Positions 34,480-46,544 of a stretch of 64,000 nucleotides of DNA are shown in pieces (positions within the stretch are counted from its first letter, which is position 1; each line of letters begins with the position of its first letter). The DNA comes from Calamus simplicifolius (lineage: Eukaryota > Streptophyta > Magnoliopsida > Arecales > Arecaceae). Both the position numbers and the translations under genes were made by a program. The notes beneath the pieces are model-generated. The model searched no databases. It saw only the letters and a program-made list of their open reading frames with translations, and was not told the origin of the DNA. The stretch lies in assembly GCA_900491605.1 (NCBI GenBank), contig UESW01003836.1, positions 757,015-821,014 on the forward strand. The letters run 5' to 3'.

Positions 34480-35130
34480 ATAATTAAAATTATTATTTAT
34501 TGCAAATTTTCTTAACAATGTCTTAGAATTGCGGAGTAGCAACAATAACCACCAATTATTGATGGCCTTAGGAAGTCATACGGAAACACTTTTTTGCATT
34601 TCCACACAGACATCTATGACCTCCTCTCTTTCTCTTCTTCACACTTGTATGCTCAAAAAGGAATTTCGAAGCATTCTCTGATGGCGCCTTGCCCATGACT
34701 CTCTAAGATCCACCAGAGTTGGTCTTCAGCGTTCCCTTGGCAGTCTACTTTTCAGCAATATCTTCATCGGAGCCATCGAGCCTAAGTTTGATGCTAAAGG
34801 GGAAAGCCAACTCGTCTGCCTCCGATGTCATCATGGGCGAAGCTTTCTCAGACTATCTCTCTCAATCAAAGAGAATCCTTCGTGTGGTTGCAGGCAATAT
34901 TCATCCTTTCCCCTTTTATAGCCGTCGAGTTGGGGGACAGAAACCATTAATCAAGAGAGTGCTAGGAAACCAAATCTCGTCAATCTCTGTGTTTCGATCC
35001 CCGATTCAAACAAGTATCGCCCATGCTAGCATCTTCGTTATAGTAAATCGGAGAGTCTCTCCTCGCATGATGGAATAAGCACTTTCCAATCCTTCAATTA
35101 GCCACGTGGTGCCCGTGCTTTAAACGCACA
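34480..35130 (+). other. Non-array island in the MULE with an unidentified 119-codon frame
   Basis: This stretch lies between motif arrays and has no motif copies. An open frame at 34719-35078 encodes 119 residues (starts MVFSVPLAVYFSAISSSEPS, includes PFYSRRVGGQKPLIKRVL). I do not recognise it. It could be a captured host fragment, as MULEs often carry, or chance. I name no function. Confidence 0.4.
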
Positions 35131-35540
35131 CTGAACGGATAAGCTTTACGACATCCCAAGAGAAAACCAGCCAAAAAAAGATCTACGACACCTTAGATTT
35201 ACAACTAAGACACCCTAATTAAAACCTATGACACCAATGCTTGAAAGGAACGCTGGAGAAGAGACTTACGACACCCAGAAGAAAATCGGCCAAAAAAAAG
35301 AGCTACGGCACCCTAGATTTACAACTAAGACACCATATTTACAAACCTATGACATTCGTGCTTAAATGAACGCTAGAGAAAAGACTTACAACACCTAGGA
35401 GAAAAATCGGTCAAAAAAAGAGCTACGACATCCCGAATTTAGAACTAATATACCTTAGTTACAAACCTATGACACCCATGCTTGAAAGGAACACTGGAGA
35501 AGAGACTTACGACACCTAGGAGAAAATCGATTGAAAAAAG
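35130..35540 (+). repeat. GACACCC motif array 6 (plus orientation)
   Basis: Three units of about 120 bp very like array 4: GAACGCTGGAGAAGAGACTT, GAAAATCGGCCAAAAAAAG and CTACGACACCTTAGATTTAC. The similarity to array 4 suggests a duplication of the segment around the island at 34480-35130. Confidence 0.83.
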
Positions 35541-35544
35541 AGCT

Positions 35545-35690
35545 TGGGTGTAGTAAACTATAATTGAGGTGTTGTATGCATACAATAAGGGTGTCGTAAT
35601 ATGGGAACTTGAGAGTAGTAAACTTTTTCGGGAGTGTCATATTTTTAAAACTACGGTGTAGTAACATAAGAATTTGGATGGCATAAATTT
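35545..35690 (-). repeat. GACACCC motif array 7 (minus orientation)
   Basis: Diverged modules read on the plus strand as GGTGTAGTAAACT, AGGTGTTGTATGC, GGGTGTCGTAATATGGG and CGGTGTAGTAACAT. Adjacent to array 6 in the opposite sense, as array 5 is to array 4. Confidence 0.75.
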
Positions 35691-35888
35691 TTATATATTT
35701 TCCTGCGTTAATTAACTTAATACATAAGCATCAAACTCGTCCAACAATGTATCGGAAGATGGTACAATTATTTTCATATCCTATCCAGTGTTAGTTGTCT
35801 GCATACAAGTCTGTCTGTTGCTTGAACCAGCTCTTATTTCATTTTGCATAGGAGGATCGTCAACGAATGCCTTGTCCATATTTTTCCT

Positions 35889-36566
35889 TTATCTCTTTGA
35901 TTTCTTCTCGACTCTACTCTTTAATCTGCTTTCTCTTGGATGACCTTTCATCCTAATATGCTCAGGATCTTGAATTACAAGTTGTGTACTTGTCTTAGTT
36001 GTGCAGTTAGCATCCGCAGCTCTTTTGAATAACGGTGTTACATCATCCATTACTAAATTAAATGCATCTTCAGATATGGAGGCTATCTCTGTGAGCTTCA
36101 TCATCCGATGACTCATCAAAGCATATCTATAATCAATAACATAATTTTAAAAAAAACATAAAACAAAACATTTAAAAAAAATGACTTTATACCGTGATTT
36201 TCATGAACTTTTATCATAACCTTCAAAATTTATGTCGAAATCGTCGAATTGGTATTTCATGCCCTTGCACCATCTCTTCAATAAGTACTTATCTGGTAAA
36301 CGAAATACATCGCTTTAATGAAGAACCAATAAGGCATGCCTACATAGGTAACCCTTGAACTGAAAGGATCGACACCAGCATTGGACATCCTCCAAAACTT
36401 TGACATATGATACGATATAATCTTTTATCATCTCCTTGTTGATTCTATTGACTTCAATCATTTCATACGACTTTACAGAATATACATCACAGTTCTCAGC
36501 TTCCTTAATTAATTTAGAATTTGATGCAGCCATTTCAAGGATCTCATTTTGAAACTTTGTGAACAT
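35889..36566 (-). pseudogene. FAR1/MURA-type transposase, C-terminal part with SWIM finger
   Basis: Minus-strand reading gives FTKFQNEILEMAAS, then CDVYSVKSYEMIEV and the SWIM zinc finger CWCRSFQFKGYLCRHALLVLH followed by a stop. Beyond the stop, RLPDKYLLKRWCKGMKY and RMKGHPRESRLKSRVEKKS match the tail of FAR1-related proteins. The hAT element at 36575-39720 cuts the frame just before FTKFQ; the rest is at 39721-41290. It should be a Mutator-type transposase that binds the element's ends, but stops make this copy inactive. Confidence 0.85.
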
Positions 36567-36574
36567 GCGCCTTA

Positions 36575-39500
36575 TAGAGATGGGCACTGGGCCAGGCCGT
36601 GCCGTGCCAGGCACAGCCCAGGCCCATCATGCTTTTAAAATTACCGTGTCGTGCCTGGCACAGCCATTAACAAACGGGCCATGCCAGGCACAGCACCGTA
36701 AAAAAAATTCAGGCCACGGGCCATGTCGGGCATGGCCCACGAGGCCCTAATGGCTATATAGCCGTTTAGGGAGGTGTTTAGACCATTTTACCCCTCTCAA
36801 AGGCCATATAACGGCTATATCAAAAGATATTTTTGAAAAAAATTGGGACTTCTATAAATAGCCCATTTCTCCCTCATTCTTACCACACCAAACCAACTCT
36901 TATCTATTACTACTATTTCTCTCTTCTAGCAAGTGCTCTAGTAAATTAGCAATTTAATTTTTAGTTTGCAAGTGTTCTTGCAAGTGGCAAGTGCTCAAGC
37001 AAGTAGTCAAGTGTGCTACAAGGTCACTTCTTATTGAGAGGCAAGAGCACAAGAGGAGGCTCACAAATCTCGGCTTCACGCCTCCACCTCTGATCTTTTC
37101 TCAATTCCTTTTTGTGGGTTAGTTTTTATTTTTTTACATTTATTAATTAAAAATTTTAGATATGACATCTTTTAACGAAAGTAATTTTAACATGCATCCT
37201 TTTTTTAAGGGTGAGGAAACTAATCCCCAAGGACCCTAACCCTAATCCCAACTCCAAGTTCTCTCTAGAGCCAGTGTCAGTGAATGTCAAACCTCTTCTC
37301 GTAAGAGGACTAGTAATATTTGGATTGATTTCGATAGAATTTTGGTTGATGGAGTCTATAAAGCAAAATGTAAAAATGTGCAAAACTTTACAGTTGTTCT
37401 AGTACTGAGGGAACAGGGCATTTAAAAAGATATCAAGAGACTCATAGGATGCATGATTCCCGTCAGCAATGTATCCTTAATATACAAGAGGGATCACTTG
37501 TAGGTAATTTTGCATATAACCAAGAAAATCAGAGAAAATTACTGGTAAGATGAATAGTTCAAGATGAATTACCTTTTAGTTTATCTGAATCTTATAATTT
37601 TGAAAGATATGTTCAACTAGGCCTACAACCTACTTATAAAAGAACTAGTAGTCGTACCTTTAGAATAATGGCTATGATAAACTTTTTAGCAATGAAACAA
37701 AGTTTAACTGAAAGCCTCTCAAATTTAAATACTAGAATTTCTTTAACTTTTAATATTTGGTAGGTAGTAATTATTTTATTTTCTCATTATATTGATAATG
37801 ATTGGTAATGAAATAAATGAATTATTGCTTTTCGTGCTTTTGATTTTCAACAACAAATTTCAAATATTATTTATCAAACCGTATGCTCATATAATATTAA
37901 TAATAAAATAATGTCAATTACTTTTGATAATGCATCTAATAAAAATTTTGTTGTTGTATTATTAAACGACTCTTTGCATCCCATTTTAGATGGATAATTA
38001 TTTCATATTAGATGTGCATGTCATTTATTAAATCTTTCTGCTCAATTTGGCATGAATATAATTTAAAAGGTTATTTCAAAAATTAGAAATGCAATTTCTT
38101 TTATTCATGCTTCAAGATCAAGACTTCAAGAATTTAAACAATTATGTGTAGATCATAGTAAATGTTTTAAAAATTTTAAACTTGATGTAATAACTTGTTG
38201 GAATAGTACCTATACCATGATACATGATGCATATCCATATAAGAACTTATTAAGTGCTTATATTAATGAGCATGGATTAGGATTTACATTGACTGAAGCT
38301 GATTGGCATCAAGGTAACATTTTAGAAGATTTTTTTGTTACTTTTTATGATGCTACAAATGTTCTTTTAGGTATTTATTATCCAACTTCTTATTCATTTT
38401 TATAAAAAGCATATGTAATTAGTGAAAAATTTAACGAATATAGATATCATGAAGTTTTAATGCCTATTATACATAATATGGAAACTAAATGGAATGAATA
38501 TTGGAATAGAATATGTCCATTGCATAACTTAGCTGTTGTTTTTGATCCTAGAGTTAAATTAAATAGTGTAATTTTTTTAATTGATCAATATTGTGAAAAC
38601 ATGAATCAACATCCTGAACCTGCTAAAGATGAGGTAACACGACTTCTTAATGATATTTATGGTTTATATAATGATAAAATTTATGGATCTAGAATACCTA
38701 CTCAAAGCTTTGCTTCTTCTTCTAGATCTCATTCGTCATCTATTTTTTTTCATTCATTAGAAGACACACACATGCTTCATTTTCTTCATCTTCTTCATCT
38801 TTAAGTAATGAATTAGAATTTTACTTACGAAACGATCTTCATTCTGCATATGATGAAGATCAAATAGAAAGTCTAGATGTATTAGCTTGATGGAAGAGTG
38901 TTAGAAATTAATATCCTGTTATGTCTGCCATCGCATGAGATATTTTAGCTGTGTCGATGTCCATAGTAGCATCGAAATCCGCTTTCAGTGCAGGTCGACA
39001 TATTCTGGATGAAAAGAGAAGTAGGATGATTGGCGAGACAGTTGAGATGCTTATCTGCTTTAAAGATTGGTTGGATGCTGAGGCGAGGCTTCAAGATAAA
39101 TGTGGACATGACTTAACCAGCGAAGATGATGATGACACAAATACTACTGATAACTGATGAGTGAGTCATTTCTATTTTTATAATTATATATTTTTATTTT
39201 TTAAATTGTTAAAAACTTAAAGTGAGTCATTTTTATTTTTTCTTTCTATTTTTTCTCCTTTCTTATTGTATTTTGTTCTGGAGGTCAGGCCAGCCCCCCT
39301 CCCTTCTGTACCATTTTAATTTTAAATTAATAAACTGGTAGGGGTTTATGTCAAACCCTCCACCATTAAGGTGGCTTTATATTAATAAAATTTCTTTATT
39401 CCTAATAATTTTTTAATTTATCAAAAAAATATTTTTTTTACAAAATTTTTTTATCGAGTGGGCCTGGCACGGCCCAGGCCCACATGGGTCGTGCATGGAA

Positions 39501-39720
39501 CGGCACGGCACAGGCCCATATGGGCCTGGGTCGTGCTGTGCCGGCCCAGCGAGCCGGCCCAGGCCCATATGGGCCTGGGTCGTGCTGTGCCGGCCCAGCG
39601 AGTCGGCCCAGGCCCATCATGGGCCGTGCCAGACCAACGAAAAAAAATTTCGAGCCCAGCACGACACGGTTTACTAGGCTGTGCCATACCGTGGGCGGCA
39701 CGGCCCAGTGCCTACCTCTA
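36575..39720 (+). mobile_element. hAT DNA transposon inserted in the FAR1-like gene
   Basis: The 8-bp target duplication GCGCCTTA flanks it at 36567-36574 and 39721-39728. The left end TAGAGATGGGCACTGGGCC is matched by the right end, reverse complement TAGAGGTAGGCACTGGGCC. Both subterminal regions (36590-36740 and 39455-39700) are full of GGCCCAT and GGCACGGC motifs, including palindromic GGCCCATATGGGCC and a 57-bp tandem repeat at the right. Such motif clusters are usual transposase-binding regions of hAT elements. A decayed transposase gene lies inside. Length 3,146 bp. Confidence 0.94.
37162..39157 (+). pseudogene. hAT transposase, decayed
   Basis: The reading frame is recognisable through many stops. 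Near 38217-38405 it reads DAYPYKNLLSAYINEHG and FFVTFYDATNVLLGIYYPT. At 38460-38700 it reads ETKWNEYWNRICPLHNLAVV and FDPRVKLN, matching the central part of plant BED-type hAT transposases (ricesleeper-like). The 38951-39157 piece, KSAFSAGRHILDEKRSRM then ETVEMLICFKDWL, is the C-terminal hAT dimerisation region. The N-terminal BED finger is too eroded to define. Confidence 0.85.
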
Positions 39721-41290
39721 GCGCCTTATATACTTTCCTGCGCTTGCCTCTCAAAAGGGAAGGATGTCTTTAGGAAAGCATTTGTTTGCATTATCTTTCT
39801 CATTTTCTGCCTCATACCTTTTATCCAAGGCATCTTCGTATTTGTCTATGAACTCCTTGAGTGTGTAGTCTTCAATTTTATAAACTCATCGAAGAAGTGA
39901 TTGATACCTTCGCTCCTTTGTGAAGATGGCATCCTTGTACATAATAATATTTAAAAAAGCATTAAATATACATATTTTCTTAGAGTTCTGCAAACATTAA
40001 TATAAACCGAACATAATGTCCTACAAACCTGCAAAAAATATATCCTTAAGGTAAACTGGGACCCGTTTATCCTGACATTCCTAAAGGCCATTTAACCAAT
40101 CAATAGCCTTGCATTCTTCATATATCTCCATGAGATGTGCCCATCTTTCCTCGAATGACTGTACCGTCAGTGAATCATATATCGCCTCATCGAAATCAAC
40201 CATAAATTTTGGATTTGCTATGCAAATATGGCCAATCCTTTCAGGTATCTTTTTCAATATATGCCAAAGACAAAATTGATATCGTGCGTTAGGAAAAACC
40301 TTCCTAACTATAGCCTCGATTGCTTGGTCAGTTATTATGGCTTTAGGTGCTTGACTACCATTTGCATCCAGCCATGAATGAAAAACCCATTTATATGTCT
40401 AAGTCCTCTCATCAGATAATAATGCGCAACTAAGTAATGTCGATTGTTCATGATGGTTGACCCCGACGAATAGACAAAAAGGCATTTGATATCTATTTGT
40501 CAAGTAGGTTGAGTCAAAGCTTAGAGCATCATCAAAGTATGTGCATACCAATCTTAACCTTGGATAAATCCAGAAGACAGACCTGAGTTGTCCATTATCA
40601 TTAAGGTCTAAGGTGTAGAAGAAATTGGGATTTCTTACTTGCATTTCAGTGAAATGGATTACCATCGACTGAGCATCTCCTTCTTTCAGCTGAGACTGAC
40701 GTTCGCAATAAATGAAATTACGAGCATCCTTTTCTATGAAATCCAGTTATCTTCTACCCCCTTATCTTCTTGCTATAGCAAAGTATATCTGAGTTATGGG
40801 CACATTCACGGTATGTAAATTGCTGATCTCGCCTTATCTGGTGTGCTGATCCTCCTATGGAACCGTCAATAACCAGTTGATGTTATGGATATCCAATGGT
40901 TATGTTATACAGAAACCTCAACCAATATCCACTTACCACTTGTAGAATTTAGTCTTGCTTTTATGGATATCATACAATCAACTTTGCCAGTATCCTTAGG
41001 ATTCATACTCTTCTCTGTTTTCTAAATTTTTCTTACCTCCAACACACCAGGTGCTTGAAGCAAAGTTGTTTGTTGTAGTTGGCCCTACTACACACTGTTG
41101 TGATTTCAAAATCAACTCTTTTGCATATCCATTGTAGAAAGTATATACATCATATGCTGAATTGAATTATATTCCAGTTTAAGGAATAACAGTATCATCC
41201 CATGCATTTTAAGTGATGGGTGAAAGTACACGGTCGGGAGTATGTTCAATTTCTTTCCGATCTATAATTTCAGCATCATCTGTGAAAATA
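39721..41290 (-). pseudogene. FAR1/MURA-type transposase, N-terminal and catalytic part
   Basis: From about 41280 downward the minus strand shows the FAR1 DNA-binding remnant YDVYTFYNGYAKELILKS. It then shows the MULE transposase core at 40100-40670: WIYPRLRLVCTYFDDALSFD, TYLTNRYQMPFCLFVGVN, LLSCALLSDERT, then a stop, YKWVFHSWLDAN, PKAIITDQAIEAIVRKVFPN and ARYQFCLWHILKKIP. D in FDSTY, D in ITDQ and the C/H box RYQFCLWH are the expected catalytic-core landmarks. Its continuation is at 35889-36566, across the hAT insertion. Frameshifts and stops show decay. Confidence 0.88.
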
Positions 41291-41334
41291 TAGGCACACA
41301 GTCATAAACATTGATATCCATAGATTTAGATGTC

Positions 41335-42960
41335 GATTTATCCTGATAAAGCATTATGACACCCAAGTTAAAGAAATACGACACCTCAGTTAAAGAAATA
41401 TGACATCCCATTTATGTTTGAACCTCAGATACCAGGAATACATGCCATCTATGGTCTGAATAATGGCTCTCTGGATGTCGTAATATGCCACGAGAGCTAT
41501 ATGGATCGTGTTACAAGCCAAAAAAATATTACGACACTACAGTTACAAATCTACGATACCCCAATTAAAGACATATGATACTCCAATTAAAAACTACGAC
41601 ACCCATTAACAGCTAAAAGACATGAACTTATGACACCCGAGTTCAGAAGTCATGACACCCCAGTTTACAAATTACGATACCCTAACTATAAAATGATAAC
41701 ACCCATTCATAAGACATTAAGGCAGGAACTATTACAACACCAAGGTTCACATATTATGATACCCTAACTGAAACTGTTAAGGCAGAAACTTACAATAACC
41801 TAGAAAATAACTTATGACACATATGCTTACGACACCTAAGAAACTGATGACTATAGAACTTACGACATCTCAAAAAAACTGTTACAATACCCTAGCAGCA
41901 AACAGAGTATTGGGATGTCGAAGATGATGACTATGGAACTTACGACACCTCAGCAAAACTATTACGATACTTCGGCAAAACTGTTACGATACCCTAGCTG
42001 AAATTGTTAAGGCAAGACATTCCGACACTCCAGAAAATAACTTATGATACTCGAACTGTAAAATGATGTGACCCTAACTATAACTGCTAAGCCAGGAACT
42101 AATGACACCACAGAAAAACCATTATGACACCCCAAAAAAACTATTTCGACACCATTACGACACCTCAGAAAAACTATTATGACACTCCAGTTCTCATATT
42201 ACAACACGCTAACTGAAACTATTAAGGCAGGAACTTATGACATCCCAGAAAATAACTTACAACACCCGAGTTGTAAAATGACGATACCGGAGCTATAGGA
42301 TCGTAGTATAACACTTGATGTAGGCCGAAACACTATGATGAAACCCGAGTCCAGAAGGTATAACACCCTAGTTAAAAGAGTATGATATTTGTGCATAAAA
42401 ACAATGAAGGATACGAAACTAAAGGTATTAACCCCTCCTATTAGCACTACCTTTCGCTAGTGGACTGAGTTATGACTCTCAAGGTATCGTAACATGCCAC
42501 GGGAGCTATAGGGATCGTGTTACGGTCCAAAAAAGCATTACGACACCGCAGTTAAAGAAATACGATACCCTAGTTAAAAACTACGATACTCATTCATAAA
42601 ACGTTAATGTTTTATGTTCGAACCCCTAATACTAGAAATACCTATCATCTATGGTTTGAATAATAGCTCCCAGGATATCGTAACATGCCACGGAAGCTCT
42701 AAGGACCGTGTTACGGGCCAAAAATAATATTACGACATCGCAGTCAAAGACCTAGGACATCCTAATTAATAAACTATGCCACCGAAGCTATAGGTTCGTC
42801 GTATAACACCTGATGTCGGCTGAAACACTATTAAGACACCCTAATTCAGAAGGTATAACACCTTAGTTAAAAGAACATGGCATTCATGTATAAAAATATG
42901 AAACTAAAGGTATGCTAGTGGCCTGAGTTATAACTCTCAAATTGGCATAACATGCCAGGG
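41335..42960 (+). repeat. GACACCC motif array 8 (plus orientation)
   Basis: A long, diverged array with modules such as TATGACACCCAAGTTAAAG, TACGACACTACAGTTAC and TTACGACACCTCAG. A longer unit recurs at about 41405-41545, 42425-42560, 42600-42740 and 42890-42960. It contains CATCTATGGT(C/T)TGAATAATGGCTC, then CGTAACATGCCACGGGAGCT-like text and GGATCGTGTTACGG. It lies upstream of the FAR1-like gene (minus strand). Confidence 0.85.
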
Positions 42961-43047
42961 ATGCTACCTGAGTATTAAATTGTTTCCTAATGCATTAACT
43001 TTCTCTAACAACCAAAACAGTTGGTGTAATAAAGGAACTATAAAAAG

Positions 43048-44549
43048 TGTTGGCCCAGATGACAACCCAAGAGGGGGGGGGTGAATTGGGTTCTTTAAAA
43101 ATTTAAGACTTTTTAAATTTTTAGTTAGATGTGAAGTGCAAATGAAATAAAATCAAACAGAAATAAAAGAGAGATAGAGAAAGAGAAATAAGCACGGCAA
43201 ACACAAGAATTTTATAGTGGTTCGGTGCAACCAACACCTACGTCCACTCCCAAGATTCACTTGGGTCCACACTATAATCTCTCTAGATTACAGCCGAGTT
43301 GTTTTCCAAGCTCACAACTCAAACTTGTTGTTTTCCGGGTGCACAACGAACCCAGCTGGTTTTAACTCGGGCTTACCAGCACAAAACCCTACACACAACT
43401 TGCTTGAACGAGGTAAACAACCTCCACTGTTCAATCCCCTGATTGAATCACAAAAATAAAATATGTTTGAACAAGCTCCTTTGAGCAATAAACAAATGTA
43501 AAATTTTAGAAAAGCCTGATTTGCAGATGGTTGGCTTTGGCTTTTCTTCTTTTCTTCAACTCCTTTGAAGTGTGAATCAGGCCTCAGCAAGATTCTTTGA
43601 AGACTTTGGAGTTGAGATGAAGCTTTTTTTTCTTGAAAATCCTTGATTTCTTTGAATGCTTTGGATTTTCTTTGACTTTTTGGATTGATGAACTTCCTTT
43701 GATTTCACATCACTCTTTTGAATCAAGATTTTTTCAATAAGCTCTGTTTTTCTTTTCTCTTCTTTTTCTTTGTCTCTCTTTTTTCTCTTTTGATTTGAAA
43801 AGAGCTCCTCTATTTATAGATTCTGCAAAAATATATCCGTTAGAGACAAAGAAAAATAGCCGTTAAAAAATCTTACCGTTGGGCTGAGTGTCATCGTAAA
43901 AATCGCGCCCAGATTTGCTGGAGTCGACTCGAGCTTTTGGGAGTCGGCTCGAGTCTACTAAAAATAGAAATTTTAAAGTTAGGGGTCGACTCGCGAAAAG
44001 TAAAGTGTCGACTCCTGAAAGTCGGGAGTCGACTCATGAAAAGGGGTCGACTCGAGAAGTGCTCAGAAAAAACATTCTGGTGTCTGAGCGGAGTCGACTC
44101 GCACAGTCAGGAGTCGGCTCGACAGAATCAGGGGTCGACTCTTGAAAAGGGTCGACTCGAGACAATCATTTCTGTACTTGGAGTCGACTCTGAAACTCTT
44201 GAGTCGGCTCCGGAACGTATCAAAAATCAGAAATTTTCTGATTGACTTTAAAATCGTCCCAGATTCATTTTAAATATTGTTTTGACTTGAATACAATAAA
44301 ATTGACATTAAGGATTCAAGACATGTTTCAAAAACTCATTGATTGAATTATGAATTATAAAATTTCTTTTTGAAAGTTTAAATATTGAGCTTAAAGTTAC
44401 TTTCAAAATGATTAAAGTCAAACTTTAACATTCTCATTGATTTTCAAAATAAATTTTGATAAATAAACTCATTATCTTTTAATATCATGGCTTTTGGAAA
44501 TCATCAAAATCAAAAGTTGGGGCAATTATTTTTCAATAATTTCTCAACA
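43048..44549 (-). repeat. 3' LTR of the SIRE element
   Basis: 1,502 bp, partner of 51283-52875 (1,593 bp). It carries a G-run near 43072, the conserved GTGGTTCGGTGCAACC stretch seen in other SIRE-type LTRs here, and the palindrome array at 43915-44220. Length differences from the 5' LTR are mostly many small indels, suggesting either age or assembly noise in repeats. Confidence 0.92.
43915..44220. repeat. GAGTCGACTC palindrome array, 3' LTR
   Basis: About a dozen copies of (G)RGTCGACTC or its variant GAGTCGGCTC within 300 bp. GAGTCGACTC is a perfect 10-bp palindrome. Copies alternate GTCGACTC and GTCGGCTC and are separated by 15-35 bp. Matches the array at 52199-52520. Confidence 0.88.
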
Positions 44550-45167
44550 ATCTCCCCCTTTTTGATGATGACAAAAACATTGAGTATATGCATGATTGAT
44601 TTGAATTTATTTTGATTTCATTAAGGCTCCCCCTCAATGAGGTAGCTCCCCCTATGAAACTTAAATCATTCAATTTTTATCTCATTGATTAATTTGATTT
44701 TCTTGCATATTCAATCATAAAACTATAAAACTCTCCCCCTTTTTTGTAATCAACAAAAAGGTTAGAGAAGCATAAACATTCATTCATTCAGAAATACATT
44801 GAGTAATCAAATTGATATTTCATTTCATCAAAAGTCTAATACATCAAAATGCATTGATTCAAAATGAAAACATAAAAAATTTCATTACATAAGGATTGAA
44901 ATCTTACATCAAAATGAGTTCTACAATCCTAGTAAATGATCATTCTTCATTCCATCACATTGAATTTTAACATAGTCTTTGAGCTTTCATCAACAAAGTG
45001 CAAGCAGTCAAAATTTTCTTGAAGCTCGGCGTTGCATTGGGAGTATGTCTCCCATCCGCAGATATCCTTAAGTTCTTCAAAATATTCTTTAATCTTCACT
45101 TAAGGAGAAGATGCTGAGAGTAGACTCAATCGATGAACCATCACAATGAATATAAGCTCTTTTAAAT

Positions 45168-46127
45168 TCATAAACTTTTTTCAAATTCAGATTTAATTTT
45201 CTGACTGATCATCAAAAGCTTTGAGTTGATTAACTGTGATCTGAAAACCAGCAGAAGATGAAGCTGATCAAAAGGAGCAGGAGCAGGAGCAGAAGGGAGG
45301 GCTCGGAGGTGCAGGTGAATATGTCTAACTGAAGGTCTGGGCCTCAGCATCCTAGCTCTCTTCTCTCTTTCCTCTCCCAATTCCATTTTCTTAACAAAAC
45401 CCATTCGATGAATAGTGGCCAAAGCTATAAAATCAGTATGTCTTTTCCTTCATTGGCTCACTATCAAATACAATCCCTTGGCTTGAAATCTTAGTTAAAA
45501 TCATGCCATAGGGCAAACTGATTTCTTTTCCCTCCACAATCTGCAATGTACCATATCATCCTGGGAAGATTGATAGGCTTCCCACAACAGCATCCATAAC
45601 AAAAATATCTCTCTCAGATACATAGTCAAATCTGCCGGTCTTGGGAAAAAATCCTACTGCAAATGTTGTGAAGTAATCTTAATTCCAAGGCAATTGATTA
45701 GCAAAAACTTCTTCAAATCCTCAAAATTTCTGTTAATAATCTAGTGAGGGCGGGAGTCTTCAGCAAAGGTGGATGGTCCAGACAAGGGTAATCCAATAAT
45801 CTAGATAGAAGACAGTAGACCAATGCCTCTCACTTGCTCAGCCATCATCTCCTCTAGACAAATTCTTGTAAAACTCTTTAACTAGAGCAGGGTAGGTGGG
45901 ACATCCAATGAACATATTTCTCAAATCCCATCTCAATCAACTGTCTACCAAATCCCTCTCTCAAAAATTCAAAATCAACCTTTCTTCCCGTGTATGATCC
46001 TACTGCTAAGATCTACCTGAGAGAGTAGAGCAGGAGAAGAAGAGGGAATCCGGGAGACGGCTCACGCGGACGTCAACGGTCTCTTCCTCTTCAACCGGCC
46101 GCACGCTCCACGGGTTTTGGGTGCCAT
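45168..46127 (-). pseudogene. SIRE third ORF (env-like position), decayed
   Basis: Minus-strand start ATG at 46125-46127 reads MAPKTRGACGRLKRKRPL and then shifts frame. Further on, TGRKVDFEFLREGFGRQL and IEMGFEKYVHWMSH (about 45900-46000) match the plant retroelement domain often called putative plant transposon protein. The segment ends with a low-complexity Pro/Leu stretch near 45168-45330. ORFs in this position in SIRE elements are called env-like from location; I see no signal peptide or membrane segment that would support an envelope role. Confidence 0.65.
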
Positions 46128-46204
46128 TTTGATTGGAAGGTTAATCAGGATTTTTTTGGAAGGTTTGGAGTTTTGGAGAGAGTATTTTGATTGGAAATTT
46201 GAAC

Positions 46205-46385
46205 GGCGAGTCGACTCTGCCCTAGATAAATCAATGGGACCACTTCGAGTCGGCTCGCGCAAAGGGGGTCGACTCGGACAGTCACAGTCCCGAATGGAGT
46301 CGACTCGCAGAGAAGGGGTCGACCCGAGAGTTTCAGCAGAAACTCGAGTCGACTCCGATACTCTCGAGTCGGCTCCGAGACCATT
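46205..46385. repeat. GAGTCGACTC palindrome array before ORF3
   Basis: Eight or so copies (GCGAGTCGACTCTG, CGAGTCGGCTCGCG, GGGTCGACTCGG, GGAGTCGACTCGCAG, GGGTCGACCCGAG, CGAGTCGACTCCG, CGAGTCGGCTCCG) lie between the end of pol and the ORF3 start. This is the same array type as in the LTRs, ending in the same CCGAGACC/TTTCAGA context. Confidence 0.87.
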
Positions 46386-46544
46386 TCAGAGAAAAAACAT
46401 AAATTTCTGAAATGTGTCCGGAATTTGATCTTTGATAAATAATCATTGGAAATCAATTGATATGAATTCTAGATAAGATTTCCTTAAAGATGATTTTCTA
46501 GATAAAATTTCCTTAGGGGTTTCAAATTCATTCAAAGGATCACA

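Noticed and set aside
39438..39900. Overlapping frames on both strands at the right hAT end
   Set aside because: They are translations of GGCCCAT-type subterminal repeats and cross the hAT boundary into FAR1-like sequence.
45168..46127. A functional envelope gene in the SIRE element
   Set aside because: The env-like label is positional only. The frame is broken, and no signal peptide or fusion/transmembrane segments are visible.
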